From the NCBI GenBank assembly GCA_030066045.1, contig JASJCJ010000053.1, positions 1 to 45,195 of the forward strand: a DNA stretch of 45,195 nt. Reading direction: 5' to 3'. Source of the DNA: Calothrix sp. MO_167.B12 (GTDB taxonomy: Bacteria; Cyanobacteriota; Cyanobacteriia; Cyanobacteriales; Nostocaceae). The notes beneath the pieces are model-generated. The model ran no database searches. It worked only from the letters and a program-made list of their open reading frames with translations, and was not told where the DNA came from. Shown here piece after piece: positions 17,863 to 27,640 of this stretch. Every line of letters starts with the position of its first letter. Position 1 is the stretch's first letter. Made by a program: the position numbers and the translations under genes.

Positions 17863-18227
17863 CCCCACGCCTAAAGGCGGGGGCTTGAAAAAAGCCCTAA
17901 TCTGACCAGACTAAGTTCATTTCGGCAAGCTCAATGCACGCTTAACTGAACTACGTTAGAGGCAAGAGTTCAAGACCTACCAAGGAATGCGTAGCTAGTT
18001 CCTTGCTCTAGAACCGAATAGTTAAACATCTGTACAAGGGTTAAGGAAGTGCTGTTTGGATAGTTACCGACCTCTAACTTTGTCGAAGCTAACTTTACTG
18101 GAGTAGCAAGGCGATTCCCGGTATACAGGGAAATGGATAAGTACTACTCCTCTGCTTATCCATCCCCAAAAGGGGACGGCGATTAAAATCGCCTGCGCCT
18201 TACCCCCATGCCTAAAGGCAGGGGCTT
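17863..18227 (+). ncRNA. HEARO/omega-RNA-like structured element without nuclease ORF
   Basis: A roughly 365-bp non-coding element. It opens with hairpin CCCCACGCC-TAAA-GGCGGGG and closes with the related hairpin CCCCATGCC-TAAA-GGCAGGGG (18204-18224). Between them are many short stems: TTCCCGGTATACAGGGAA (about 18114-18131), ATGGATAAG/CTTATCCAT (18133-18164), TCCCCAAAAGGGGA (about 18163-18176) and GCGATTAAAATCGC (about 18179-18192). After the first hairpin comes GCTTGAAA, AGCCCTAA and CTGACCAGACTAAGT, which recurs at 45069 onward. This size, stem density and IS200/IS605-like end hairpins fit HEARO RNAs, the omega RNAs of IscB/IsrB nucleases, which are common in cyanobacteria and often lack the ORF. 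No iscB or isrB is present within 1 kb. Family assignment is from memory of the architecture, not a covariance-model hit. Confidence 0.65.
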
Positions 18228-18320
18228 CCACGGCGCGAAGGGTTCGGTGAACTGAATGGCACTAAGATAAGCGCAAACTGCTATAATAACTCGTTTCCAG
18301 GCTGAGCCTTGAAACACATA

Positions 18321-18366
18321 TAGGGAGGCTCTGCCTCCCATTAAGTCTGGAGACAGAGCCTCCCTA
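18321..18366. repeat. Double palindrome of the AGGGAGGCTCTG type
   Basis: TAGGGAGGCTCTG at the left and CAGAGCCTCCCTA at the right are perfect 13-bp inverted repeats, with a nested GGGAGGC...GCCTCCC hairpin. A dispersed cyanobacterial repeat. Confidence 0.75.
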
Positions 18367-19331
18367 AAATGCATCTACTTGGTAAAACCTTGTAACTAGG
18401 GATCTAGAAAGCTAGATTTCACAAGCTTTTTACCTTAACTTAGTGCCATTCCATTGTGAACTAATAATTTTTAAATGGGTTTTAATATCGTGTATTGGAC
18501 TCAATCGATAACTGCTATATTTCAAGATGAAATAAGTCATAAAACCTAAATATAATTCTTCACTATTATTGACGACAAGCACACCAATCAAGCTATTTGC
18601 TGTACTTTTTAAGAATCAATACATATATTTATTATCTGCTTCATACACACTTCATATTTTTATTATTTTTAACGAGAAAATATAAAGTCTTTATCAAAAT
18701 AAATGAATAAAAACGATATAAATAAGTATTTAGTTTAAAAAAATGTTATTGTACTTTTGCGGTTTGAATAATAACAATAATAAAGGGGGCTAAATTTTTA
18801 ATCATCCTCTGTATATCGCTCTATGCCACTTTTAGTGTGAAGCTGCATAGAAATAATAATGCTTATTTAGCAAAGCTTTGGCTTCATTAATTATGTAAAG
18901 CTTCATATTAAAACGGTATTAGTTCATTAATAATATTGGATTTTTTCCACTTTAAGACAGCAGTAATGACGTAACTATATTTTACTGTACTGTCAAAATT
19001 TATGTGCAATTTGGACTAGCTAAAAGTGAGATATTTGCTAAGTCTATATTTTTTTGGGTGTATTTTATTTCTGGTAATTTGTAGACAAAAGCTGACTATG
19101 AGCAAGACTTTATAGCTTTAAGAACTGTCATTCGCTATTGCTACAGAGAATCTCAATCTGAACATTTTTTTTCAGGCTTTTTGAACTACAGCGATATTTA
19201 CCAACTTAGAACATAGTGCTTGAATGTTTGCCCATGCTTAAAGCATCGGGTAAGTAATTCCTTTTTGTTTGACAATTTTTAACTGCTCTTAATCTTTATC
19301 CCATCTCATCAAAAGAAGAGTGATAGAACCT
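18367..19331. other. AT-rich gene-free leader of the exoprotein gene
   Basis: About 960 bp of markedly AT-rich DNA with no open frame of note. There are a few short inverted repeats (for example AAAGCTTTGGCTTC and GTAAAGCTTCATA near 18871-18905) but no named regulatory site that I can support. It is long for a promoter region and probably carries the regulation of the large secreted protein downstream. Confidence 0.5.
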
Positions 19332-22300
19332 ATGACAAATAATTACCTTATTGGCGACAACTTTCTTGTAGAGAGTGCTTTACCCATCGAGCAGCACCTC
19401 CTTTCTGTTTTAGAGCAGGCTCTTTTACTGGTACAAGGACAGTTGCGAAGCTTTGCTACCAGTCCAGAGTTCATGGAGAAGATGCAGGTGGCGTTTGACA
19501 GCAGCTTTGATCCGGAAGTTGCCATGAATTTGGCGCAGGCTTGGACTGTAGGGGATTTTAGTGCTACACCAGTGATTCAAGTACTTTCTGCGGAGAATCT
19601 CAATGGTGCCTATGGGGGTTTTTCTGGAACAACCAATCGGATTTATTTATCTGAGGGCTTCCTAAGTGAAAATGCAGAAAATATTGCTGTAGTGGCTGGT
19701 GTTTTGTTGGAGGAAGTTGGACATTTTGTAGATGGTGTGGTGAATGAGGATGATGCACCAGGGGATGAAGGGGGGATTTTCTCGGCGTTGGTTCAGGGTG
19801 AGACGCTGACTGAGGGAGAATTACAGCAATTAAAAGCGGAGAATGATACAGTAACAGTTTCAATTGATGGGCAATCTATCGATATTGAGCAAGCCAGTAC
19901 AACATTTAACTTAAACTTTGATACGAATACGACTGGAAGATCTGATATATTTATCGAGCATCCCTTATTCCCTCTTAGATTTTATACTCCTCAAACTCCT
20001 ATTATTAAAGACCCTGTAGAGTTACAAGTAGAGGGAACTATTAGTTACAGTACACTTTCAAATAATGGAATTCTTCAATCTGGACAAGATGAAATCATCG
20101 GCGATCCAATAGGTCGATTTACTATTAAGGGTGGTATTGCTACATCAATATCATATGACTATAGTGGTGGTCTAGGAGATTTTAGAGAAGAAATTAGAGG
20201 ATATGAAAACTTTACTACGTTGTTTACTGGAGGAATAAAACCAGAATTAGAGTTGCTTGGAAGAAGGACTTTTGACACTGATAATGCCAATGGTGGAGGT
20301 TCACAAACTTTTACCGATAGGTATTTTAATTCCTTTACATTTTACGACCCCATATCAAACGTAGCTAACATCGATAATGTCAAAATCGAAGTAGATTCTG
20401 TTGAAGATATATATCAACAAAGTACCTTAGATGTTTACACTACAGACTTTGGTAAAACAATAGCTGCAACCTTCGAGCCAAAAGGTAGCTTGGGTCCAGT
20501 ACCTCTTCCTGCATTAGCAGAAGCAGCAGGCTACTCTCATTTCAACTGGGTAAATCAGGTTGTTTCTATTCCTACAGATGTAATAAACTTGAGAACAGGT
20601 TTACCTTTTACTCCATTAGCAAGAACAGTTCCTAATTCTAGTATAGGCATACCTTTAAGCGCACCATTTATCGACTCACCCCCTTTGGGTTATTTAAACG
20701 TCAGTGGTGGCATTCAATTTGACACTCTTCCATTCTATTTAGATGTCCCAGGCTTTGGTGGAACAAATTCTAACTATGATGTGAGAAATCATTTTGGAAA
20801 ATATTTATTTTTTAACAGTTTTGCACCCAACTCTTTAAATGCACAATTAAATTTCCAAGATACTCCTCAAATCCCTTTTATCAACACAAGTCAGGCTCCA
20901 AATCCTCAAGTTAATTTTATAACGACTCTTGTTGGTGTCAATGCAGACAATACATGGGAACCTATCCCAGGTTTTGCATTCAGCTGGTCGAGTAATTGGG
21001 ACGGAGGTAGCAATGAAGGAGTAAGTTTTAGTAATTTACCTGATAGCGATCTTGTCTTTGATGGTAATGGAGGAACTACAATTATTGATTCTCAGGTAGA
21101 GTTATCGGAAATACCTCAGACAGTATTAAATCTTTGGGCTAGTAATGGTGCTATTGCTGATAGCCTACCTGGACCAGTCAACTTGCTACCTGAGGCAGGT
21201 AGTGATATCGCTTTCACTCCTTTTGATACCTCAGTGAATGTTGCAGTGCTAAGTAACGATACTGATCCTGAAGATGATCCTCTTAGCATTGAATCTTTTG
21301 ATATGATCTCCACTGAAGGTGGCACGATTAGTCTCGACAATAAAGGTACACCCGATGACTCCACAGATGACGAACTTGTCTATGCTCCACCCACAAATTT
21401 TGCAGGTAATGATAGCTTCACATATGTCATAACCGATGGAGTTAATTTCAGTGCAGCACTTGTTGAGGTAACTGTTCAACCACCTCCAGTCACCTTTGCT
21501 ACCCTATCCACTCCAGCAGGAGATGGTGGTCTTTCTGTCACTGTTGATGCTTTCGGTGCTTTTGGCTCTGCTGCTACTGGAGATGCTTTCTACGATCCTG
21601 TAAGCTCTATCGAACAAGCTGGCACCACTTTTGAATCTGCTGTTGCCATTCGCATTGGCGATACCGGTGAACGTACTTTTCTCTCAGCAGTTGAGATTGG
21701 TGGCTCTGGAAACCTAATTAATCCTGATTTTACCACCACTGACACCACCCTAGCTGAAAGTAGTTTTAGCTTTACCGGACTGGTGTTTGACCTAACCCAG
21801 ACCGTCAGCGACACCTTAATGCAAAATGGTGAGCGGACTGGCAGTTTACTAACTCAGACCTACGTGATTTCTAATCCTGGCGATGATACCATCTCCTTTG
21901 AACTGCTGCGCTATTTAGACGGTGACTTGTTATTCGATGGCAGCCTGACTGATGGTGGTGGGCGATTAGTTAGCGGCAACAAGGAAATCTTGTTTGAAAC
22001 CGATACAGCAGGAGAACCAGATACCTCTACCACCTTTGTGGGTATTACCAGCGAAGGAGGCATTATTGATTTACCTGGTCGATTCGAGCTGGATTCATAT
22101 GATGGTCTTCAGAGTCGCATTATTAGTGGCATCGCTTTGGATGACACCATCACCAATGATGGTCTTGATGCCGATGAATTTGTGGATGCGGGTTCAGGGT
22201 TCGATATCACATTAGCTCTGCGAAATGGCTTTGTGCTCAACCCTGGTGAGTCAACTACCTACACCACCACCACCATTTTTGGCTCTGGGGCACCAGAAGA

Positions 22301-23291
22301 GGTACCGATTGGTAATGAAGTACCTGTAGCAGTAAACGACACTGCCGAAACCAATGAAGACCAACCTCTCACTATACTTGCCACCCAGCTATTGAACAAT
22401 GACAGTGATGTTGATGGCGATGAGTTGACGATTACCGAGGTAAATAATCCCACTAACGGCAGTGTAGAACTGGATACAGATGGCAATGTCTTATTCATCC
22501 CAAATCCCAACTTCAATGGACTAGCCAGCTTTGACTACACCCTTAGCGATGGTACAGATAACGCCACTGCGACTGTTGAAGTTACCGTCAATCCTGTTAA
22601 TGACCTACCAGTAGCCGGAGACGACACTGCCGAAACTAATGAAGACCAACCTCTCACTATACTTGCCACCCAGCTATTGAACAATGACAGTGATGTTGAT
22701 GGCGATGGGTTGACAATTATCGAGGTAAGCAATTCCACTAACGGCACTGTAGAACTAGATACAGACGGCAATGTCTTATTCACCCCAAATCCCAACTTCA
22801 ATGGAATAGCCAGCTTTGACTACACTGTCAGCGATGGCACAGATACCGCCACTGCTACTGTTGAAGTTACCGTCAATCCCAGCAGCGATGTCAACATTGT
22901 TGATGGCACTCCAGGTAGAGATTCCTTATTGGGAACAGATGAAAATGACAGTATTACAGGCTTCCAAGGTGCAGACCAGATTACCACCGCAGGAGGAAAA
23001 GACCAAATCATTTATACCAGTATTGTGGATGCAGGTGACGTAATCACCGACTTTGAACCCCTTAATGATGTCCTCAACCTCACAGGTGTTCTGCAAAGTG
23101 TCGGCTACAACGGTAACAACCCCATTGATGACGGCTATGTCCAACTTGTTGCCTTTGGAACTACAGGAACATTCCTCCAACTAGATGCGGACGGACCTGG
23201 TGGTGCTGCACCTTTCAGACCATATCTAGCTTTACAGGGTGTTTCCGTCACAGAGATTAATAACAACCCCAACAGTTTGATGTTCACTTAG
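19332..23291 (+). CDS. Large RTX-type exoprotein with cadherin-like repeats
   Basis: A 1319-residue protein without a Sec signal peptide. Residues about 12-190 form a conserved cyanobacterial exoprotein module with RIYLSEGFL and LLEEVGHFVDGVV (about 124-136), followed by APGDEGGIFSALVQGE. Residues about 190-610 are a beta-rich region I do not recognise. Cadherin/Ig-like modules follow: one at about 615-705, then two nearly identical tandem modules (about 1000-1090 and 1097-1187, each with EDQPLTILATQLL-N-NDSDVDGD). The C-terminus (about 1190-1319) has RTX-like GTPGRDSLLGTDENDSITG, then DVITDFEPLNDVLNL, the pattern of type I secretion targets. It is a likely calcium-binding cell-surface or released protein, perhaps adhesive or matrix-forming. 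I prefer the ATG at 19332; a GTG at 19320 is possible. I see no HIP1 octamer inside the gene. Confidence 0.9.
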   Translation: MTNNYLIGDNFLVESALPIEQHLLSVLEQALLLVQGQLRSFATSPEFMEKMQVAFDSSFDPEVAMNLAQAWTVGDFSATPVIQVLSAENLNGAYGGFSGTTNRIYLSEGFLSENAENIAVVAGVLLEEVGHFVDGVVNEDDAPGDEGGIFSALVQGETLTEGELQQLKAENDTVTVSIDGQSIDIEQASTTFNLNFDTNTTGRSDIFIEHPLFPLRFYTPQTPIIKDPVELQVEGTISYSTLSNNGILQSGQDEIIGDPIGRFTIKGGIATSISYDYSGGLGDFREEIRGYENFTTLFTGGIKPELELLGRRTFDTDNANGGGSQTFTDRYFNSFTFYDPISNVANIDNVKIEVDSVEDIYQQSTLDVYTTDFGKTIAATFEPKGSLGPVPLPALAEAAGYSHFNWVNQVVSIPTDVINLRTGLPFTPLARTVPNSSIGIPLSAPFIDSPPLGYLNVSGGIQFDTLPFYLDVPGFGGTNSNYDVRNHFGKYLFFNSFAPNSLNAQLNFQDTPQIPFINTSQAPNPQVNFITTLVGVNADNTWEPIPGFAFSWSSNWDGGSNEGVSFSNLPDSDLVFDGNGGTTIIDSQVELSEIPQTVLNLWASNGAIADSLPGPVNLLPEAGSDIAFTPFDTSVNVAVLSNDTDPEDDPLSIESFDMISTEGGTISLDNKGTPDDSTDDELVYAPPTNFAGNDSFTYVITDGVNFSAALVEVTVQPPPVTFATLSTPAGDGGLSVTVDAFGAFGSAATGDAFYDPVSSIEQAGTTFESAVAIRIGDTGERTFLSAVEIGGSGNLINPDFTTTDTTLAESSFSFTGLVFDLTQTVSDTLMQNGERTGSLLTQTYVISNPGDDTISFELLRYLDGDLLFDGSLTDGGGRLVSGNKEILFETDTAGEPDTSTTFVGITSEGGIIDLPGRFELDSYDGLQSRIISGIALDDTITNDGLDADEFVDAGSGFDITLALRNGFVLNPGESTTYTTTTIFGSGAPEEVPIGNEVPVAVNDTAETNEDQPLTILATQLLNNDSDVDGDELTITEVNNPTNGSVELDTDGNVLFIPNPNFNGLASFDYTLSDGTDNATATVEVTVNPVNDLPVAGDDTAETNEDQPLTILATQLLNNDSDVDGDGLTIIEVSNSTNGTVELDTDGNVLFTPNPNFNGIASFDYTVSDGTDTATATVEVTVNPSSDVNIVDGTPGRDSLLGTDENDSITGFQGADQITTAGGKDQIIYTSIVDAGDVITDFEPLNDVLNLTGVLQSVGYNGNNPIDDGYVQLVAFGTTGTFLQLDADGPGGAAPFRPYLALQGVSVTEINNNPNSLMFT

Positions 23292-23897
23292 ATAGAACAT
23301 CTTTCTCACACAAAAGTGATGCTCTACAGGAGCCGCCTTAAGGCGATCGCAAATTGTATCTACTCAACCCTAACCTTGCGATCGCTCACTTTCAAATCTA
23401 TCTGAAGATGGAAAATTCAAATAAATTTTTCATGATGTTTAGATGAAAATTGTAGAAAACACTATCTTTCTCCAACAAAAAAGAGACATAATGATACCAG
23501 TACATATACTATCAATTTATCAAATTCAATGGTCTTTACAAAGATTTAGATAGTAGTAATTGATACTGTTAAAAACATTTATTCATCGTTTTTTTCTCAA
23601 TCTAAGTTGTTCCGTATCTAAACTATATAACCTAAACGTTTCTAACTCTTCTGATATCTGACTTTTCACGGGATGTGGAAAAGGCGATTTTAACGTTTTC
23701 CCAAGCCCTGATTTTTTCGTTTGCTATTGTCATTAGCTTTAAGTTATTGATAATAAACCTGTGGAAAAAGTAACGTATTTTCGTTGGTTCAGGACTTACC
23801 GTGAAAAGTCAGTTCTGATATGGGCATCCTGCCTGTCTAAAGTATCTAATTTAGGTGCATTTTCGCTGACACATTTCATTACTGAGGAAAACACAAT
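23292..23897. other. Intergenic region with a MITE-like element
   Basis: No gene. HIP1 octamers occur at about 23343 and 23379, and the element at 23651-23821 is described separately. The last 75 bp lead into the PEP-CTERM gene. Confidence 0.6.
23651..23821. repeat. 171-bp MITE-like element with TGACTTTTCACGG ends
   Basis: TGACTTTTCACGG (23659-23671) is matched by its exact reverse complement at 23799-23811, with CTGATATC and GTTCTGATAT flanks. The motif AGGACTTACCG beside the right end recurs inside the 3' end of the following PEP-CTERM gene (about 24469-24479). Confidence 0.7.
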
Positions 23898-24512
23898 ATG
23901 TATACCTGGCAAAAGTTTGCTGTTACTGCTGCTAGCTTAGCCCTCACCTTCAGTGTTGTTGATTTACGCCCTGCTGAAGCTGTTAATTTTAACTTTAGCG
24001 GCGAGATTGACTCTGGTGCTTTATCTGGGGAAAAATTTCAAGGTTCTTTTAGCTATGAAGAATCATTAGTAACTGGAACTGGTAATTTTTTCTTTCAAGA
24101 ATACATCCCAGTTTCTAACCTTCAATTTGATTTTCTGGGCGAGACTTTTACTGAAGCCGATGATATCTATGGTGGACCAGAGGTTGCCTTTGTTGCCAAT
24201 AACCTTATGGGATTAAGCTATAACATTAATAATGCTACTGCTGGCACTATTCAATTTAATTTTTCCTTTGTTCCTGGCTTTACTGATATTTCCCAATCAT
24301 ATTTTACCTATGCATCTACTAATGCAACTGGTGGGACTGGTTCAGTGACGTTTACAAAACAAGTGAATGGCACGCCTGTACCTGAACCCTTCACTATTTT
24401 GGGAACGGCTGTGGTGCTAGGATTTGGTGTTTTGTTGCAAAAGGAAGCTGGAAAAAAAGTAAAAAATCTAGGACTTACCGCTACGGTTCAGTCAAAAGTT
24501 GACTGCGTATAG
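23898..24512 (+). CDS. PEP-CTERM sorted secreted protein
   Basis: A 204-residue protein. The signal peptide is residues 1 to about 28 (WQKFAVTAASLALTFSVVDLRPAEA). A beta-rich core follows. The sorting signal is VPEPFTILGTAVVLGFGVLL (about 160-179) followed by the basic QKEAGKK. PEP-CTERM proteins are processed by exosortase and released or anchored outside the inner membrane; many take part in the extracellular matrix. The protein does not end after the basic cluster as usual but runs on for about 17 residues (VKNLGLTATVQSKVDCV), whose DNA contains the repeat motif AGGACTTACCG also seen just upstream. The tail may therefore be acquired repeat sequence. It follows the large exoprotein on the same strand. 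Confidence 0.88.
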   Translation: MYTWQKFAVTAASLALTFSVVDLRPAEAVNFNFSGEIDSGALSGEKFQGSFSYEESLVTGTGNFFFQEYIPVSNLQFDFLGETFTEADDIYGGPEVAFVANNLMGLSYNINNATAGTIQFNFSFVPGFTDISQSYFTYASTNATGGTGSVTFTKQVNGTPVPEPFTILGTAVVLGFGVLLQKEAGKKVKNLGLTATVQSKVDCV

Positions 24513-24748
24513 ATTTTAGAGTCCCGCAATCTCCTAACCTCAATGGGTATTATTATACCTGCATTTTTCACCAACTCTGCGATCACCAATCTTGAAACCC
24601 TTGCACAGCGTAAGTTTCGGGTATTTTTAATTTGTGATAATTTTGACAAAGTGCGAAATGCATAAACTTAGGTTTTATAAGACTTTGAGAGATGTGGTGA
24701 GAAATCCGGGATAAATGCATGACTTTTTTCTTTCTTCCCCAGAGCTAA

Positions 24749-25462
24749 TCAGGTATTGGGAGTATTTGACAATTTTTCCACAAAATTTTGATGTTTTTCT
24801 GTGGCTAATCCCTGTTGTAATACGGCTAATACCTGAGCTAAATTTCCTGTTAATAACGCCTGTTTATCTAACCACAAACCGGGGAAAATTTCGCTACTAA
24901 TTATCCCTTTATCATTGGCAATTAGCTGAATATATTTGCCTTCCACCAGACGAAACCAATCTAATTGTTGGTCATAAACCCGCCAGACTAAGTACTCTTG
25001 TACTTGATTGCGACGATAAACCTTCTTTTTATCATGTACATCGATAGAGGCGGTACTAGCAGCAATTTCTGCAATCAATTCCGGCGCACCTTCTACATAG
25101 CCATCTTCATTAATGGTTGATTGTCCTCCCGTTTCTATTCTCAGCAGGGCATCGGGTTGAGGTTCGTTATCTGCATCGAGGCGCACTGTACAATTATCCC
25201 CTAATTCAATTCCAGGGGTAGCTGACCAATAAGCTCCCAACCAAGTGATAATACGAGCATGGGGATTGCCGTGTTGTCTAATTCTCAGGGGGGATGCCAT
25301 GTAAACAATACCTTCGATTAATTCCGCTTTTTTGAGATGAGGCATGGCACCATAGCGATGTTCAAACTCAGCAAGAGTCAGTCTATCGCCATTTTCCAGA
25401 GGGGGAATTATTGGTTGGGATGCTAAATTACCGACATCTTGAGCATACACACTAGTAGTCAT
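24749..25462 (-). CDS. Uma2-family (PD-(D/E)XK-like) endonuclease
   Basis: A 237-residue protein of the Uma2/DUF820 family that is greatly expanded in cyanobacteria. Visible family features: LTLAEFEHRYG (about 29-39), KKAELIEGIVYMASP (about 44-58), QPDALLRIE (about 98-106) and the catalytic-core-like PELIAEIAASTASID-DKKKVYRRNQVQEYLVWR (about 127-162). It is assumed to be a nuclease but its biology is poorly known. It lies 80 bp downstream of dndD on the same strand, so it may be the last cistron of the dnd transcript. I do not know of an established functional link. Confidence 0.9.
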   Translation of the reverse strand: MTTSVYAQDVGNLASQPIIPPLENGDRLTLAEFEHRYGAMPHLKKAELIEGIVYMASPLRIRQHGNPHARIITWLGAYWSATPGIELGDNCTVRLDADNEPQPDALLRIETGGQSTINEDGYVEGAPELIAEIAASTASIDVHDKKKVYRRNQVQEYLVWRVYDQQLDWFRLVEGKYIQLIANDKGIISSEIFPGLWLDKQALLTGNLAQVLAVLQQGLATEKHQNFVEKLSNTPNT

Positions 25463-25542
25463 GGCGAGAATATTCCCATCAGCCGTAAGCTATAAAAATT
25501 TTAGCATCAGTACAATTGTACTACAATAATTTTTGTTGCCAA

Positions 25543-27543
25543 TTACCAAAAGTAGCCCGGTTTGATGGTAGTTTGCCGGGTAGAAGAGTCATATTTGAGG
25601 ATATACTCGCGAGCGATCGCTTCATTTTTTCTCAGACTCTGGACTTCTTTTTTACCAATTTCGGTATCAGTAGAGAGGAGAATTACCTGGTGGCTAGCTG
25701 AGGGAAAGTAACGCTCTACTAGGTTATTGCGGTGGGATGAATCCAGTCTACCCAGGGGGGTATCAATGGCGACTGGTAGATTGTGTCCAGAGATTCTGGC
25801 TAGTCCCCATAAAAAGGCGATGGCGAGTAGTTGTTTTTCCCCTGCGGATAGGCGATGTTTGGGGACTTGTTTCCCTTGTAAGTCGTAGAGGGAAAGGCTA
25901 AAGGTGTGGGTATCAATGGCGATGCGATGAACTAAATCAGATTTGTGGAGGAGATAGCGGAAACACTCGGTGACTTCTATTTCTAGTTTATTGAGTTTGC
26001 GTAGGGTTAATTTTTCCCGGAAAATCTTCAGGGTTTGTTGGACTCTGGCTGCTGATGTAATGATATGTTGTTTATCTTTACGTTTAATATTTTCTGTTGT
26101 GTAGGTTTGTAAATCTTTTTTAATTTGTTTGATTTCTATTTCTAATTCATTACAGCGACGTTGAGCTATTTCGATTTCTGTTTTGATTTTTATAACTTTA
26201 TCCTGTGCATTTTTGAGAGTGTCAGCAAGTTTTTGGTAGTCTTCCGGTGATGCTGCTGTTTGTAATTGCCTTTCTAAGGCTTCAATTTCTGTTTCTTTAT
26301 TTACGAGGATTTTTATTTGTTGTTTGGCAACATTTTTAGAGTTTTGTAAATAGTAGAGCAGATTACCTAATTGAGTTAATGTATCAGCATCGGCTAATAA
26401 CCAAGATGCTTCAGGCTGGAGAAAATTGGCACGTAATGTTTCTTCATCTTGTTCGAGAAATTGTTTGATTTTATCTTGCTGTTCTGCAACAAATCCTGCT
26501 TCAGCAATCCACTTAAGTAACCGTTTATCTCTCTCAAGTAAAATGTCTCTGGCTACTTGCGCTTGTTGGACACGGAATTCTTTTTCAGCTTGGGTTTGCC
26601 CTTGGGTAAGTAAGTTTTCAATTAAAGATAAAGGTAAGACATTCGCTGCTAAGTCACACATTCCTTGACGTGCTTGTTCTACCTCATCTATTTTCTGCTT
26701 TTTTTGATTTTCTAACTGTTTATATTCGGAAGCAATTTTACCACCTTCAGATGCAAATTTTTCTAGAGCTTCTTTCTGTTCCTCTTCTGCTGCATATAAT
26801 TCTTGTTGCAGATTTTCTATGATATTTTTATGAGTTTCGTATTCTGCTTGTTTACCTTGCAATTGTTTTTCTATTGCTTCTAGATTAGCTAAATCTTGAT
26901 TATCAGCTAATTCCTTGCGCTTACGGTTAGCTAAAATATCAATATCGACAGCTAAACGTTCTGCTAATTCCAAACCTAAAAGGGAGCGAATTGCTTCAAA
27001 AACCACTGCTGGTGGTGTTTCTTGTTCTGCAAGTTCTTTTACCTGCTCGCCATCAAATAGAAATAAATTAGAAATACCTAAGGGTAAAAGATTTTCAATA
27101 TAATCATCCCAGGTATTTACTAACTCTTCCCTTAACCAATCGTCATTTTTCCCAGTAGTTAATTCTAAAATTCCTAAATGATCTTTCCCATCTTGAGGAT
27201 TTTTATCCCAAGTACGTACTATGCGGTATTTGATTGGTTGATCGTTTTCTATATGTTCAAATAATAATTCAATTCGGGTTTTATCAACTGGGTTGGCGTT
27301 ATTATTAACGCATTGGGTAAGAAAATCACTATAACTTAAATTGCCACGAGTAGAACAATCAGCACGATGTCCATAAAGTGCCAAACGAATTGCATCCATT
27401 AAAGTGGTTTTTCCTCCACCATTCATTCCTCCAAGAAGAATAATCGGGTGAGAGTTTTCCGAGTCCATGTTGGTGTCGAGGTTAATTATTTGTTTCCCAG
27501 AATAGGGTCCAAAGTTTTGCAGGACAAGTTCAATAAATTTCAT
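25543..27543 (-). CDS. dndD: DNA phosphorothioation ATPase DndD
   Basis: A 666-residue SMC/RecF-like ATPase. The N-terminal half-site has the Walker A GGMNGGGKTT (residues 38-47). Residues about 190-530 are a long coiled coil with many Lys, Glu and Gln. The C-terminal half-site carries the ABC signature LSAGEKQ (about 566) and Walker B VAIDTPLGRLD (about 590), then a LLSTDTEIG D/H-loop region. DndD supplies ATPase and DNA-handling activity for sulfur incorporation into the DNA backbone. It follows dndC by 97 bp on the same strand. The expected next gene, dndE, is absent; an 80-bp gap leads to uma2. Confidence 0.95.
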   Translation of the reverse strand: MKFIELVLQNFGPYSGKQIINLDTNMDSENSHPIILLGGMNGGGKTTLMDAIRLALYGHRADCSTRGNLSYSDFLTQCVNNNANPVDKTRIELLFEHIENDQPIKYRIVRTWDKNPQDGKDHLGILELTTGKNDDWLREELVNTWDDYIENLLPLGISNLFLFDGEQVKELAEQETPPAVVFEAIRSLLGLELAERLAVDIDILANRKRKELADNQDLANLEAIEKQLQGKQAEYETHKNIIENLQQELYAAEEEQKEALEKFASEGGKIASEYKQLENQKKQKIDEVEQARQGMCDLAANVLPLSLIENLLTQGQTQAEKEFRVQQAQVARDILLERDKRLLKWIAEAGFVAEQQDKIKQFLEQDEETLRANFLQPEASWLLADADTLTQLGNLLYYLQNSKNVAKQQIKILVNKETEIEALERQLQTAASPEDYQKLADTLKNAQDKVIKIKTEIEIAQRRCNELEIEIKQIKKDLQTYTTENIKRKDKQHIITSAARVQQTLKIFREKLTLRKLNKLEIEVTECFRYLLHKSDLVHRIAIDTHTFSLSLYDLQGKQVPKHRLSAGEKQLLAIAFLWGLARISGHNLPVAIDTPLGRLDSSHRNNLVERYFPSASHQVILLSTDTEIGKKEVQSLRKNEAIAREYILKYDSSTRQTTIKPGYFW

Positions 27544-27565
27544 GTTTAAATAATATTATTAATTC

Positions 27566-27592
27566 GTAGGGTGGGCAGTGCCCACCTTACCC
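27566..27592. repeat. GGTGGGCAGTGCCCACC hairpin between dndC and dndD
   Basis: Reverse-orientation copy of the hairpin after alr (17253-17276). It sits in the dndC-dndD gap where it could modulate the ratio of the two proteins by transcript processing. Confidence 0.75.
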
Positions 27593-27640
27593 TTTATTCT
27601 GATGTGTCATTGCGACTAAGGTTCTCCAGATAGACGAGGT

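Noticed and set aside
17671-17868. 65-codon minus-strand frame with a membrane-like start (MGFLTMILLVASNIVAIV)
   Set aside because: It begins inside the first HEARO-like hairpin and reads through a common CTTCGCAAAGGCTTCGCC palindrome. A photosystem-subunit relic was considered but there is too little to support it.
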